Shown here: piece by piece, positions 36,253-45,623 of the stretch
How the letters are laid out: each line of letters opens with the position of its first letter
How positions within the stretch are numbered: position 1 is the first letter of the stretch
Assembly (NCBI RefSeq): GCF_008698235.1
Contig: NZ_PEBH01000014.1
Span: 1 to 59,271 of the forward strand
From: Bifidobacterium rousetti
GTDB taxonomy: Bacteria > Actinomycetota > Actinomycetes > Actinomycetales > Bifidobacteriaceae
Direction of reading: 5' to 3'
DNA length: 59,271 bases
Made by a program: the position numbers and the translations under genes
The notes under the pieces: generated by a model
Told to the model about the DNA's origin: nothing
The model's database searches: none
The model's input: the letters and a program-made list of their open reading frames with translations, nothing else

Positions 36253-36991
36253 ACCCTCCCCGCACACGCAGGGATAGACCTCCCCGTGGGCGCTGCTTGC
36301 ATCAGTGCTCATGACCTTCCCCGCACGCGCGGGGATAGACCCGAGGTACGACTCACGGTCGAAGCCGATTCCATACCTTCCCTGCACGCGCGGGGATAGA
36401 CCAGCCAACTCGTCCTCGTCCCAGTCAATGTGCATGCTTTCCCCGTACGCGCGGGGATAGACCAAATGTGCATGAAATGGAGGTGTGACATGAGTACCTT
36501 CCCTGCATGCGCGGGGATAGACCGTGGTGTCCAGAGACCCCACTTCCAACACCGTAATCTTCCCTGTACGCGCGGGGATAGACCAAGTCCAACGAAAGCG
36601 CCTTCGCTCACGATTACATCTTCCCCGCACGCGCGGGGATAGACCCGTCTCTTTCGCATCGACATGTGCAAGCCGTCTACCTTCCCCGTACGCGCGGGGA
36701 TAGACCGTTACGATGAGCAGTCTGCTGCAGACGCGTCACCTTCCCCGTATGCGCGGGGATAGACCAGGCTTTCACCGTACTTGTTGTTACTTCGCATCAC
36801 CTTCCCCGCACGCGCAGGGATAGACACCTGGGATGCCTCATCCGCTACCGCAAAACGGGATCTTCCCTGCATGCGCGGGGATAGACCGGAAAGTTAGATT
36901 TTCCTTGCGAGCACGGGGATAACCCCGGATGGAGACAACGAAAACACCGAAATGGAAAGTTAGATGTTCCCTGCACACGCGGGGGTAGGCC
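36253..36991 (+). CRISPR. CRISPR array 2, directly after cas6e of the reduced system
   Basis: Eleven 28-base repeats start at 36253, 36314, 36375, 36435, 36496, 36557, 36618, 36679, 36738, 36799 and 36860, with spacers of 31-33 bases. Two decayed copies follow at 36897 and about 36964. Copies differ mainly by C/T changes around the hairpin (CCCCGCACGCGCGGGG, CCCTGTACGCGCGGGG and similar). GGAAAGTTAG directly precedes each of the last two. There is no room for a leader before the first repeat, so expression may depend on read-through from the cas operon. Confidence 0.93.
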
Positions 36992-37105
36992 AGCCTGCGG
37001 GTTTTCTTCCTTTCTTCCCAATATCGGGGGAGGGGAGGGTGTGAAGGATAGCGGCGGCGCACGAAGCGACCGTCAAACGCATTACTACTGGCGAGGTGGA
37101 ATCCC

Positions 37106-37294
37106 ATGGACGATAACGGCAAACGCAAGGGCGCCATCCTGATCGGAGCGTGCGTGTGCACGATCCTGCTGCTCCTGCTCGAAATCCGGGTCACGCCCCA
37201 GTTCACCGGCCTGTGGGCCGCGCTGATCGTCCTGCTCGTCGCACTGGCAGGCATCGCGGCATGGCTCATGACCCGACGCCCCGACGACCGGTGA
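37106..37294 (+). CDS. Small two-helix membrane protein
   Basis: 62 residues with membrane helices at about 10-25 and 33-55. GAGGTGG precedes the ATG. Starts a new train of plasmid genes after array 2. Unknown role. Confidence 0.6.
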   Translation: MDDNGKRKGAILIGACVCTILLLLLEIRVTPQFTGLWAALIVLLVALAGIAAWLMTRRPDDR

Positions 37295-37348
37295 CCATAC
37301 GGGAATCCCACGTTTCCCGCTCACGATGATTGGAGGAACAAGCCGACC

Positions 37349-38350
37349 ATGAACGAAGACAACCAGCCACGCACCGTGCTCAGCTCGGACGCCGCGCAAC
37401 TCATCCGCGCCACGGACGCGGCCACCACGCCCCTGACCCTGGACCTGCCCAAGGCCGGGTTCGGCGGGTACGATCGCAGGGCCGTCGAGGAACTCGTCGC
37501 CAAACTCAACGACATGCTGTCCGCGGAACGTCGCAGCAACGAGGAACTCGCCCGCTCCCTGGACTGGATGAAACAGGAGCGCGGACGCCTCAGCCAGCAG
37601 ATCAGCGACCTGACCGACTAGAACAACCGTCTACGCCACCAGGCCGAGAACCCGGTCGAAACATTGGGCAAAATGGGCCAGGAAGTCATCAACGGCGCCA
37701 AAGGCCAGGCCGAGGAGATCCGCGCCAAGGTCCGCGAGGAGGAACGCCAGCGTCTCGCCGACAGTCGCGCCAAAGCCGACAAGCTCGTCAGGGACGCCGA
37801 ACGCGACGCCGCCATCCAGGTCCAGCAGGGCGTCGACCGCAGGAAACAACTCGAAGAGGAAGCGAACCGGCTCATCAGCCAGGCACGCGCCCAAGCCACG
37901 GACATCGTCGCGCAAGCCAAAACCCGTGCGGACCAGCTCGAACTCGACGCGCACGACCGTGTCGTGAACGCCGACCGGGTCGAGGCCCACGCCCGCACCA
38001 CTGTGGTACAGGCCTACCAGACCCTCGCCAAAGCCGCGAAAAGCCTCGCCGACGACTCCGACACCCTCACCCAGACCGTCCGGCCCGGCGCGCACAGCGC
38101 CCCCCGCACACCAACTGTCCCCGCAACGCCCGCCGTCACCCCAGCGACGACTGCCGTCACCCCGACGACAGGCCAGACGCCTACGACGGGTGTAACCGTC
38201 AATACCAACCCTGATCCGGCCGCGACGCATCCTGCTCCAGCACCGGTACAGGTCCTGCCCAGTGAGACTGTCCCGCAATCGGCGTCCACGCCGGTCGAGG
38301 GGACCGAGGACACCGGCCAGCAGCCTGCGGTAGTGGGGGAGACGGCATGA
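37349..38350 (+). pseudogene. DivIVA/Wag31-like gene with an in-frame TAG
   Basis: The frame is open for 90 codons (to 37618), then TAG at 37619-37621, then open again to 38350. Joined, it would be a protein of about 333 residues. It has a DivIVA-type start (LDLPKAGFGGYDRRAVEELVAKLNDML, about 31-57), long coiled coils (about 60-90 and 105-220) and a P/T/A-rich tail. Sequence on either side of the TAG joins naturally (SDLTD then NNRLRHQAENP). It may be an amber mutation, suppressed, or translated as two parts (an ATG lies at 37664). DivIVA proteins mark cell poles in actinobacteria. Confidence 0.7.
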
Positions 38351-38721
38351 ACGCGCGCCGTATCACCGGTATCGTCACCACGGTCGTGGGATTCACCTCC
38401 CTGACCGGCTACATCGCCTACCAGTGGGAGTCATGGCCCAGCCACCTGCTCATGTACCAGAGCATCCTCACCCACCTGCCGTCCAGTCTCATGAACCTGC
38501 CCGCGCACGTATGGGTCACGCCACTGCCGGTCATCCTGTCCACGGTGATCCTCATCTGCGGGATCCTCGCGATCATCCACGCCGGCCCCACCAGCCGACA
38601 CGACCCGCATCCCGGCACCAGCCGTCACGAGGACAAACGGCGCGAACACAAGGAACTCGACGAGCATCAGATGGAAGGCTACGACATGACCGGCATCGGC
38701 ACACGGGGGAGCAACGCATGA
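38347..38721 (+). CDS. Unknown membrane protein
   Basis: 124 residues overlapping the DivIVA-like stop. Two membrane helices (about 8-26 and 56-78), then a charged tail with several histidines. No family recognised. Confidence 0.6.
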   Translation: MNARRITGIVTTVVGFTSLTGYIAYQWESWPSHLLMYQSILTHLPSSLMNLPAHVWVTPLPVILSTVILICGILAIIHAGPTSRHDPHPGTSRHEDKRREHKELDEHQMEGYDMTGIGTRGSNA

Positions 38722-39197
38722 ACGATCCCACTCGCAGCGCGTACGCCGCGATCATGCCCGACATCAAACAGCTCGGCTACCGGTGCGACCTGCGCGCCGG
38801 CTTGAGCGCGAGCGAACTGTTCGCCATGGTCGTGTCCGGCCGACCCACCGTGCACATCCACCGTAACGGGTGGGAACGCGACGACGGGCCGGAAGGCGAC
38901 GACCCCGCCTCCCTCCTCGACATGATGACCCGCGAACGACTCGACCTCGCCGAACACCACCTCGCGGTCGGCGATTGGAAAGGCGTCGCCATGGACGTGC
39001 TCACCCTCGTCCGCCACGAACCCCCGTCCGCGATCGTAAGCGCATCATACCGGCCCGGCACCGACCTGCTCGCCGTCACCATCCGCCCCCAACGCGGCAT
39101 GCCCGACACCACCACCATCAGCCACCCCGAACAACAGGTCCGCGAAGCCATCACACACAGGCGGGCCCTGCTCGAACGAAAGGAACCAATCGTATGA
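38718..39197 (+). CDS. Unknown soluble protein
   Basis: 159 residues from the ATG overlapping the upstream stop. Alternating helices and strands, no motif recognised. It overlaps the exonuclease gene that follows (ATGA). Confidence 0.62.
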   Translation: MNDPTRSAYAAIMPDIKQLGYRCDLRAGLSASELFAMVVSGRPTVHIHRNGWERDDGPEGDDPASLLDMMTRERLDLAEHHLAVGDWKGVAMDVLTLVRHEPPSAIVSASYRPGTDLLAVTIRPQRGMPDTTTISHPEQQVREAITHRRALLERKEPIV

Positions 39198-39832
39198 CCG
39201 ACACCAAACCCGACATGCTCCTGTGGGTCGACATCGAAACCACCGGACTCGACCCCAACATCGCCGACATCCTCGAGATCGGCATGATCCTCACCGACGA
39301 AACCGCCGCCCACGAAACCGGCCGGTTCATCCGCATCACCAACCCCGGCCTGATCGAGGTCGACAAGGACGCTCTCACCGCCATGCGCATGCACCTGGCC
39401 AACGGGCTGCTCGACCAGGCGCTCACCGCGCCCGTGCCGGAACACGCGTACGAACCCGTCGCAATCGAACTGCAAGACTGGCTTGCCTCGATGGCCGACC
39501 GGTACACGCTGCACGCGGCCGGCACGAACGTGCGCCGGTTCGACCTGCCCATGCTCCAGGAGACCATCGCTGACACCGTCGAGGGGTTCACGATCAGCGA
39601 CTACCTGCACTACCGTGACATGGACATGAGCGGCCTGCGCCGGCTCGCGCACTCCCTCGGCCACGACCCGTACAAAAACAACCACAAGGGCACGCACCGG
39701 GTCGTCGACTGCCTGTCCCGCGACATCGCCGAATACCGCCGCTACCGGCGCATCCTCGACGCCGGATACAAGACGGTCGGCTGCGAATACGGCGTACTAC
39801 GCCACCCTGCGGCGGGACGGGGCGTGCTATGA
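39194..39832 (+). CDS. Oligoribonuclease-like DEDDh exonuclease
   Basis: 212 residues. LLWVDIETTGLDPNIADILEIGMILTD is the Orn-type Exo I. HAAGTNVRRFDLPML (Exo II-like) and HRVVDCLSRDIAEYRRYRR (Exo III, with the Orn-like DI-E-RYYR pattern) follow. Orn degrades 2-5-nt RNAs. It is slightly longer than usual and sits among plasmid unknowns, so it may act on plasmid or phage nucleic acid. It is the second DEDDh nuclease in the window. Confidence 0.8.
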   Translation: MTDTKPDMLLWVDIETTGLDPNIADILEIGMILTDETAAHETGRFIRITNPGLIEVDKDALTAMRMHLANGLLDQALTAPVPEHAYEPVAIELQDWLASMADRYTLHAAGTNVRRFDLPMLQETIADTVEGFTISDYLHYRDMDMSGLRRLAHSLGHDPYKNNHKGTHRVVDCLSRDIAEYRRYRRILDAGYKTVGCEYGVLRHPAAGRGVL

Positions 39833-40545
39833 CGGAACCGTTCTGGCAGCACGCGCCCATCCGCACGCTCGTCGACCGGGCCGTACGCGTCACCTACGCC
39901 AGCCACGCCGTCGCCCACGGCGTCCTCGAATTCAAACCGGTCTCCACCGATCGCGGGTCCGGGATCTTCATCCTCGTCGTCGAAAACAACCGGGACGCCA
40001 TCGTCACCCTGCCCGTCGTCACCGTGCACACGGACGGCCGGAGGGATCTCGCCGATCCGAACATCGTGTCCGTCATGATCGAACCCGCCAACCGGATCAC
40101 CCGCGTCGAACGCGTCGACGACCCCGCCAAATGGGAATCGGGCGACATCATCGTCCTGAAAGACGGCGGCGAATGGACCGTCATCGACGCCGACCCCGGT
40201 CAGGGCGGCACCCTGCACGCCAGCTACCCGATGCTCGGCATCGAAGGCACCATCCCCAAAGCGTACGTCGACCACGCGCTACGCCCGCACCCGATCCTGC
40301 CTGACAAGCCCGGACTCTGGCGCAGCCTCGTCGACGACGGCCTCTACATCGTCGCCCCCAACGACAACCGGCTCATCGCACGCGCCATCCGCGACTCGCA
40401 CGGCGACTGGACGATCGGCCCCGGCATCCCCGTCGACTCCGACCAGGCCACGCACCTCGCCCCGTTCCTCCAATTGAACGGCCGACTGGACGGCGACTGG
40501 ATCGACACCGACACGCAAGACACCACCACAGGGAAGGAACAATGA
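39829..40545 (+). CDS. Unknown soluble protein
   Basis: 238 residues, beta-rich, starting at the ATG overlapping the exonuclease stop. No family recognised. Coupled to the next gene by overlap at 40542. Confidence 0.64.
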   Translation: MTEPFWQHAPIRTLVDRAVRVTYASHAVAHGVLEFKPVSTDRGSGIFILVVENNRDAIVTLPVVTVHTDGRRDLADPNIVSVMIEPANRITRVERVDDPAKWESGDIIVLKDGGEWTVIDADPGQGGTLHASYPMLGIEGTIPKAYVDHALRPHPILPDKPGLWRSLVDDGLYIVAPNDNRLIARAIRDSHGDWTIGPGIPVDSDQATHLAPFLQLNGRLDGDWIDTDTQDTTTGKEQ

Positions 40546-40775
40546 CGGTCATGCACGACAGGACGCTCGCCCCGTACCGGCCCATCCACCTCGAACGCGA
40601 CACCAGCGGCGACCACACGCTCGACCAGGAGACGATCCGCCGCATCGACTTCGCCGCCGGCTACTACCAACGGCCCGACCTCACCATCGGCGAAGCCATG
40701 ACCGTCATCACCCTGCTCAAAGGCGTCACCCACATCGACGACCATCCCACCGGGATCGGAAACCCTTGGGCATGA
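40542..40775 (+). CDS. Small unknown protein
   Basis: 77 residues from the overlapping ATG. One likely helical domain (QETIRRIDFAAGYYQRPDL). No family recognised. Confidence 0.58.
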   Translation: MTVMHDRTLAPYRPIHLERDTSGDHTLDQETIRRIDFAAGYYQRPDLTIGEAMTVITLLKGVTHIDDHPTGIGNPWA

Positions 40776-41167
40776 CACCCGACGAAATCCGGCGCTCCAT
40801 CATCGAAGCCCGCCCCGGCTTGCGTGAACCACTCGAACTGGTCGACGACCCGACCCTCGCCGCGCTCTGGCACAAGCTCGAACGCTCCTCCGAAGGATTC
40901 CACATCGACCTGACCATCAACGGACACCGCACCCCGTTCGTCGACATCAGCCGCATCCGCCTCGAACCCGACAACGACGACTGTGGAAGCCCCCTCCTCG
41001 AGGAAGCCCACCTGTGCGAGGACTACGTGCGCAAGATCACCGACCGCACAACCCCCGGCACCGCGCAACGCACCGTCGACCAGGACGCCGTCCGCAGACT
41101 CGAACGACTCCGCGACTCGATCGACGACCTCATCCACGACATCAACAACGAAACGGACACCCCATGA
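40772..41167 (+). CDS. Unknown protein, paralogue of the gene at 42322
   Basis: 131 residues. It aligns by eye with 42322-42723: LxxLW-K/S-E/I, GF-LT/LVxG--PF, D-xDD, L-E/C-E-xV, the P-T-xVDQ segment and LERLRDSIDDLIHD against LEELRDVIDEQLQHL. The C-terminus also resembles the next gene (DQLTALKDVRNRIDQLI). A small plasmid family of unknown function. Confidence 0.62.
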   Translation: MTPDEIRRSIIEARPGLREPLELVDDPTLAALWHKLERSSEGFHIDLTINGHRTPFVDISRIRLEPDNDDCGSPLLEEAHLCEDYVRKITDRTTPGTAQRTVDQDAVRRLERLRDSIDDLIHDINNETDTP

Positions 41168-41439
41168 CCCAGGAAACCCTGCACGCCGACTACACGATCC
41201 TCATCCACGACACAACCGAGGACGACGACGAGATCCTCGCCATCCTCGAAAACCCCGCCCGCTACCACGGTGATGACGACCCCAATTCGACCGGCGTCGC
41301 ATGGTACGGGACCCTCCTCGCCCGCCACGCCGACCAGCCCCGCGCCAAACAATTCGAACTCGCCACCCACGACCAGCTCACCGCGCTCAAGGATGTCCGA
41401 AACAGGATCGACCAGCTCATCGCCGTCCTCGAAAGCTAA
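41164..41439 (+). CDS. Small unknown protein, possibly of the same family
   Basis: 91 residues from the overlapping ATG. Acidic, with a C-terminal helix DQLTALKDVRNRIDQLIAVLE like that of its neighbour. Function unknown. Confidence 0.58.
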   Translation: MTQETLHADYTILIHDTTEDDDEILAILENPARYHGDDDPNSTGVAWYGTLLARHADQPRAKQFELATHDQLTALKDVRNRIDQLIAVLES

Positions 41440-41497
41440 CCTCGCCCACATGACAGCGCACACCAGTCACACGCAAGACAATAGGAGAACACAAGCA

Positions 41498-42271
41498 ATG
41501 AGCAACGCATGGCCCTACGTCACATGGAGGGACTCCGCGCACGAACTGCCAGAAGGCATCGACCACATCGCGTTCAACATGGTCGCGTCATCACTCCCAT
41601 GGACGAAATACAATCTCACGGACGACGGGGGATACCGGTGGGCGACATTCGACGACGTAGACACAGAATCCGTGGAAACGAAGAGTTTCCTAGAGGCATG
41701 CTGTCCGTTGACGGTCGAGAAGAAGCACTGCAGAACGGCGGTCCTGTTCGAAGGACACGGAACAGAAGACCTGCCCGTCGTATACGCCACATTCGATGAG
41801 GATGCAGACATAGAGGCCGGTGCCATCCTCCGGGAAGTCTCATGGATGGGCGAGGGGTTCATGGACCGGATATTCCATGACGACGTTTACTCCCTGAGCG
41901 TCGACACCATCCACGACATGATCAAACACGACATGGCGCTCATCGCAGACCCCCTAGGCTATGAGTTCACAGACGGGGGCGACGCTCGCCTCATACACAG
42001 TCCCGAAGTGTTCATCAATAAGCTCCAAGCCGGTGACCTCGCGCACATCGACGGCAGGACATGGATTCTCGAACGGGACAGTCGTTGGAAAACCGAAATG
42101 CTGCAGGAATGGAGAGAACTTCTGTCCGGCACGGTCATCGACCACTCACTATTCATGAGCATCTTCAATGCGGCATCTCATCGCGGCACCGCTTCGATAG
42201 AAGGGCTCACCGAAGCGCAGAAGGAACTGATCCGGCTCAACGGCCAGCCGGTCGAACTCGGCTGGAACTGA
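41498..42271 (+). CDS. Unknown acidic protein
   Basis: 257 residues from ATG 41498 with AGGAGA upstream. Soluble, rich in D/E/W. No family recognised. It lies 50 bases before the gene that is coupled to cas3. Lower GC and mixed codon use compared with 30-36 kb. Confidence 0.64.
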   Translation: MSNAWPYVTWRDSAHELPEGIDHIAFNMVASSLPWTKYNLTDDGGYRWATFDDVDTESVETKSFLEACCPLTVEKKHCRTAVLFEGHGTEDLPVVYATFDEDADIEAGAILREVSWMGEGFMDRIFHDDVYSLSVDTIHDMIKHDMALIADPLGYEFTDGGDARLIHSPEVFINKLQAGDLAHIDGRTWILERDSRWKTEMLQEWRELLSGTVIDHSLFMSIFNAASHRGTASIEGLTEAQKELIRLNGQPVELGWN

Positions 42272-42321
42272 ACAACCAACGCAAAAACACAGGAAAGACA
42301 ACGGGGAAAGGGATACGACAC

Positions 42322-42723
42322 ATGGACGCCAGCGAGATCAGACAACGACTCCTCGACTACGACGAGAACCTCGACGTACGGCTCAGAAGGATGAATGACG
42401 ACGAGGTGCAACACCTGTGGGAAAGCATCAAAACCGACCGCAGGGGATTCATGGTGCTCCTAGTCGACGGGGACTGCCTGATCCCGTTCTTCATGCACGT
42501 GAACACTCCGTTGGATGGTGACGACCCGCTCAATGTCCAGTCATTCGCCAGCGAATCAGGCTTCTGCGAGGAATTCGTCGCCATGCTCGCAGACGAGGAC
42601 AGCCCCGAAACCGTCGTCGACCAGCGGATCCGCGAGGTCGGCACAGGCATGCTCGAAGAACTACGCGACGTCATCGACGAACAACTGCAGCACCTACACG
42701 AACAGAACAAGGAACAGAAGTGA
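42322..42723 (+). CDS. Unknown acidic protein translationally coupled to cas3
   Basis: 133 residues with a GGGAAAGGG upstream. Its stop overlaps the cas3 start (GTGA at 42720). Paralogue of the gene at 40772, so it belongs to a plasmid family rather than to a known cas family. The coupling means cas3 expression probably depends on its translation. Confidence 0.65.
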   Translation: MDASEIRQRLLDYDENLDVRLRRMNDDEVQHLWESIKTDRRGFMVLLVDGDCLIPFFMHVNTPLDGDDPLNVQSFASESGFCEEFVAMLADEDSPETVVDQRIREVGTGMLEELRDVIDEQLQHLHEQNKEQK

Positions 42724-45623
42724 CCCAGCCGATGGGGAAAGACATGGAATCCCGTTTCCCGAAAGGACTGCCGCAGCTGCCGAAGATGGCGCTGTCCGTA
42801 TGGGCGAAAAGCAACATGCGCGACCCAACAGACCCGTCACATCTCCAGGTGTGGCAGCATCTCGAGGACACGGGCGCCATCGCCGGATACGTGTGGGACC
42901 TTTTCCTGCCTCGTCATGTGCGCGATCTGATCGCGGCCGATTGCGGGTCCGTGTATGACGCCCGTGTCCTGTTTGTTTTCCTCGCGTCGGTTCACGACGT
43001 GGGCAAGTGCTCGCCCGCATTCCAGTGTATGGTGCCCGAGTTGGCCGATCGAACGCGAATGAGCGGCCTTCAGGTTCCCCGCGATCTCAAAGACGACACG
43101 AAGGGACGTCGCCTGTTCCGTCATGAAATGGTCGGCGGCCGCGCTTTGCGTGACTGGCTTGCCGGTAGAGGATTGCCGACAGGTCCGGGATCGTTCGCGC
43201 ATGGAATGGAGACGGTGATCGCCGGACACCATGGGAGCGTGTATTCGAATGAGAAGGCGAAATCGTTGGACGGGTGGCGAGCAACCCGGTATGTCGGCGA
43301 CGGGATGTGGAAGACGGCGAGGAAGGCGTTGATCGACCACATGGCCAAGATCACGGGTTTTGACGCGATCATTGATGTGTTGGGGAACCGACCGTTGCCT
43401 CGCCGTACGTTGGTGTTGTTGACGTCGGCTGTGGTTGTGGCTGATTGGATGGCATCCAACTCATACCTGTTCCCGCTGTCCCTCACCGAATCGGATGAGT
43501 TCCGATTCGACCCTGAGAAACGTGCAGAGCGGGCTTGGCCCCGCCTTGCGCTTCCAAGCCCGTGGATGCCTGCGGAACCGGTCGCGGATCCGGGCGACTT
43601 GTTCAGGAGAAGGTTTTCGTTGCCGGGCGCGACGATCCGGCCCGTTCAGACGGAAACGGTTCGCGCCGCCGAGTCGATGACGTCGCCGGGATTGCTGATC
43701 GTCGAGGCGGCGATGGGCGAAGGCAAGACCGAAGCGGCGCTTATGACAGCGGAGATACTGGCATACCGGTTTGGTTGCGGGGGAGTGTTCTACGGACTGC
43801 CGACCATGGCGACAGCGAATGCGATGTTCGATCGTGTGCGCGAATGGGTGGAGTCCATGCCGGCCAACGGTAGGCCTGAGACGTCGATGTATCTTTCCCA
43901 CAGCCGGAACCTGTTCGACGATGCGTTCGCAGCGCTTCCATCCTCCGGGTCGACCGACGAGGATGCCGGGCCGGAGGAGATCGACAGGATGGAGGCGACC
44001 ATCGCCGACTGGTTATGCGGGCGACGACGGGGCATGCTGTCCGATTTCGTGGTCGGCACGATCGATCAGCTGCTTATGGCGGGGCTTCAGTCGAGGTATG
44101 TGGCGTTACGGCATCTGGCGATCGCCGGCAAAGTCGTCGTTTTGGACGAGATCCATGCGACCACCGCGTATATGAACGTGTATCTGGAGACGGTGCTGTC
44201 ATGGTTGGGCGAATACCGGGTGCCGGTCGTCATGCTGTCCGCGACCTTGCCCCCGGCCCGCCGTGCGGCGCTGGTCGCCGCCTACAATGCCGGTTTGACT
44301 GGCGTGCGAGTGGACGATGCCGTTCCCATGTTCGCAGGATACCCGTTGCTGACGGTTTGCGACACCGCAGGAGTACGTTCCATTACTCCGGCTTCGTCCG
44401 GGCGGACCCGTGGCATAGACATGACACTGGTCGATGATACGGATGAGACGCTTGTGCGTATCGTCCGGAAAGCATTGGATTCAGGTGGCTGTGTGGTGGT
44501 GATCCGTGACACGGTGACACGTGCCCGACACGCATACCGGTTGTTGCGGGATAAGCTCGAGACCCCGGTCACGCTCTGTCATTCACGGTTCATGGCTGCG
44601 GATCGTGCGGAGAACGACCGTATGCTGCTTGAACGGTTCGGGGCGGATTCCACTCCGGAAACCCGTTGCGGGGTGGTCGTTGCCACACAGGTCGTGGAAC
44701 AGTCTTTGGATGTGGATTTCGACGTGATGGTCTCGGACATCGCCCCCGTCGACCTGCTACTCCAACGCGCCGGACGATTGCAACGCCATGACCGAACCCG
44801 CCCCGTAGGCATCGGCGGCCCCAGGCTGTACGTGACGGGTGTCGGATCATGCGATCCAGACACGGCCCCGACGTTTGCCAAAAACCTTGAACGGGTTTAC
44901 CCCCGCGCGCACCTCATGCGCACGCTTGCCGCCATGGGATTGCGGCCGGAGTACACGCGACAAGTGACTATCCCGGACGATCTGCCGGGCTTGGTCGCCT
45001 CCGTATACGGCGAACAACCGATCTGCCCTCCCGGATGGAGGAACGGCAAGAACGGCGAGACCGTAGCATGCGAGGCGCTTGCGCGGCGGATCGCGCACGA
45101 CAGCGCGACAGCGGCCCAATGGCGCATCATCCGCCCGGACGATCGAAAAGGAGACCCGTATGCGTTCGAGGAATGGGCATCCGATCTCGATCCCGAATCC
45201 GCCAACGCCCATAAAACCATGACCACCGTGCGCGGCGGCATCGACTCGTTCGAGATGATCCTGCTCGAATCAGACCGGTCCGGCCGACTAGTTTTGCCGG
45301 ACCGTCCGGCATTCGCTTCAATCAGGGACCTGCCGGACGGCCCCGAACCGCAGATCGACCCGCACCGTCTATGGGCCATCATGTCATGCACCGTGTCCGT
45401 GACACCCGCCACAGTGCCGGGCATCGGCCTGACCCCATTGATCAAGATCCTGGAACAGGACACGCCAAGCCAGTGGCATGCGATCCGGAAGGCGAATCCG
45501 ATGCTACGCGGCAAGCTCATCGGCGTCGCTGACGACCAAGGGCGCATACGAATAACTGCGGACGAAATACATATCACCCTCGACTACACAAGAAAGGAAG
45601 GATTGTACGGCCATGTCGACTGA
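42720..45623 (+). CDS. cas3: Cas3 helicase-nuclease, complete I-E system
   Basis: 967 residues. An N-terminal HD nuclease (SVHDVGKCSP, H92-D93) is fused to an SF2 helicase: motif I AAMGEGKTEAAL (about 330), motif II LDEIHA (about 474), motif VI QRAGRLQRHDR (about 686). It unwinds and degrades DNA bound by Cascade. GTG 42720 overlaps the upstream stop; in-frame ATGs at 42732 and 42744 are alternatives. The coding strand is more G-rich than that of the reduced system. Confidence 0.94.
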   Translation: MTQPMGKDMESRFPKGLPQLPKMALSVWAKSNMRDPTDPSHLQVWQHLEDTGAIAGYVWDLFLPRHVRDLIAADCGSVYDARVLFVFLASVHDVGKCSPAFQCMVPELADRTRMSGLQVPRDLKDDTKGRRLFRHEMVGGRALRDWLAGRGLPTGPGSFAHGMETVIAGHHGSVYSNEKAKSLDGWRATRYVGDGMWKTARKALIDHMAKITGFDAIIDVLGNRPLPRRTLVLLTSAVVVADWMASNSYLFPLSLTESDEFRFDPEKRAERAWPRLALPSPWMPAEPVADPGDLFRRRFSLPGATIRPVQTETVRAAESMTSPGLLIVEAAMGEGKTEAALMTAEILAYRFGCGGVFYGLPTMATANAMFDRVREWVESMPANGRPETSMYLSHSRNLFDDAFAALPSSGSTDEDAGPEEIDRMEATIADWLCGRRRGMLSDFVVGTIDQLLMAGLQSRYVALRHLAIAGKVVVLDEIHATTAYMNVYLETVLSWLGEYRVPVVMLSATLPPARRAALVAAYNAGLTGVRVDDAVPMFAGYPLLTVCDTAGVRSITPASSGRTRGIDMTLVDDTDETLVRIVRKALDSGGCVVVIRDTVTRARHAYRLLRDKLETPVTLCHSRFMAADRAENDRMLLERFGADSTPETRCGVVVATQVVEQSLDVDFDVMVSDIAPVDLLLQRAGRLQRHDRTRPVGIGGPRLYVTGVGSCDPDTAPTFAKNLERVYPRAHLMRTLAAMGLRPEYTRQVTIPDDLPGLVASVYGEQPICPPGWRNGKNGETVACEALARRIAHDSATAAQWRIIRPDDRKGDPYAFEEWASDLDPESANAHKTMTTVRGGIDSFEMILLESDRSGRLVLPDRPAFASIRDLPDGPEPQIDPHRLWAIMSCTVSVTPATVPGIGLTPLIKILEQDTPSQWHAIRKANPMLRGKLIGVADDQGRIRITADEIHITLDYTRKEGLYGHVD

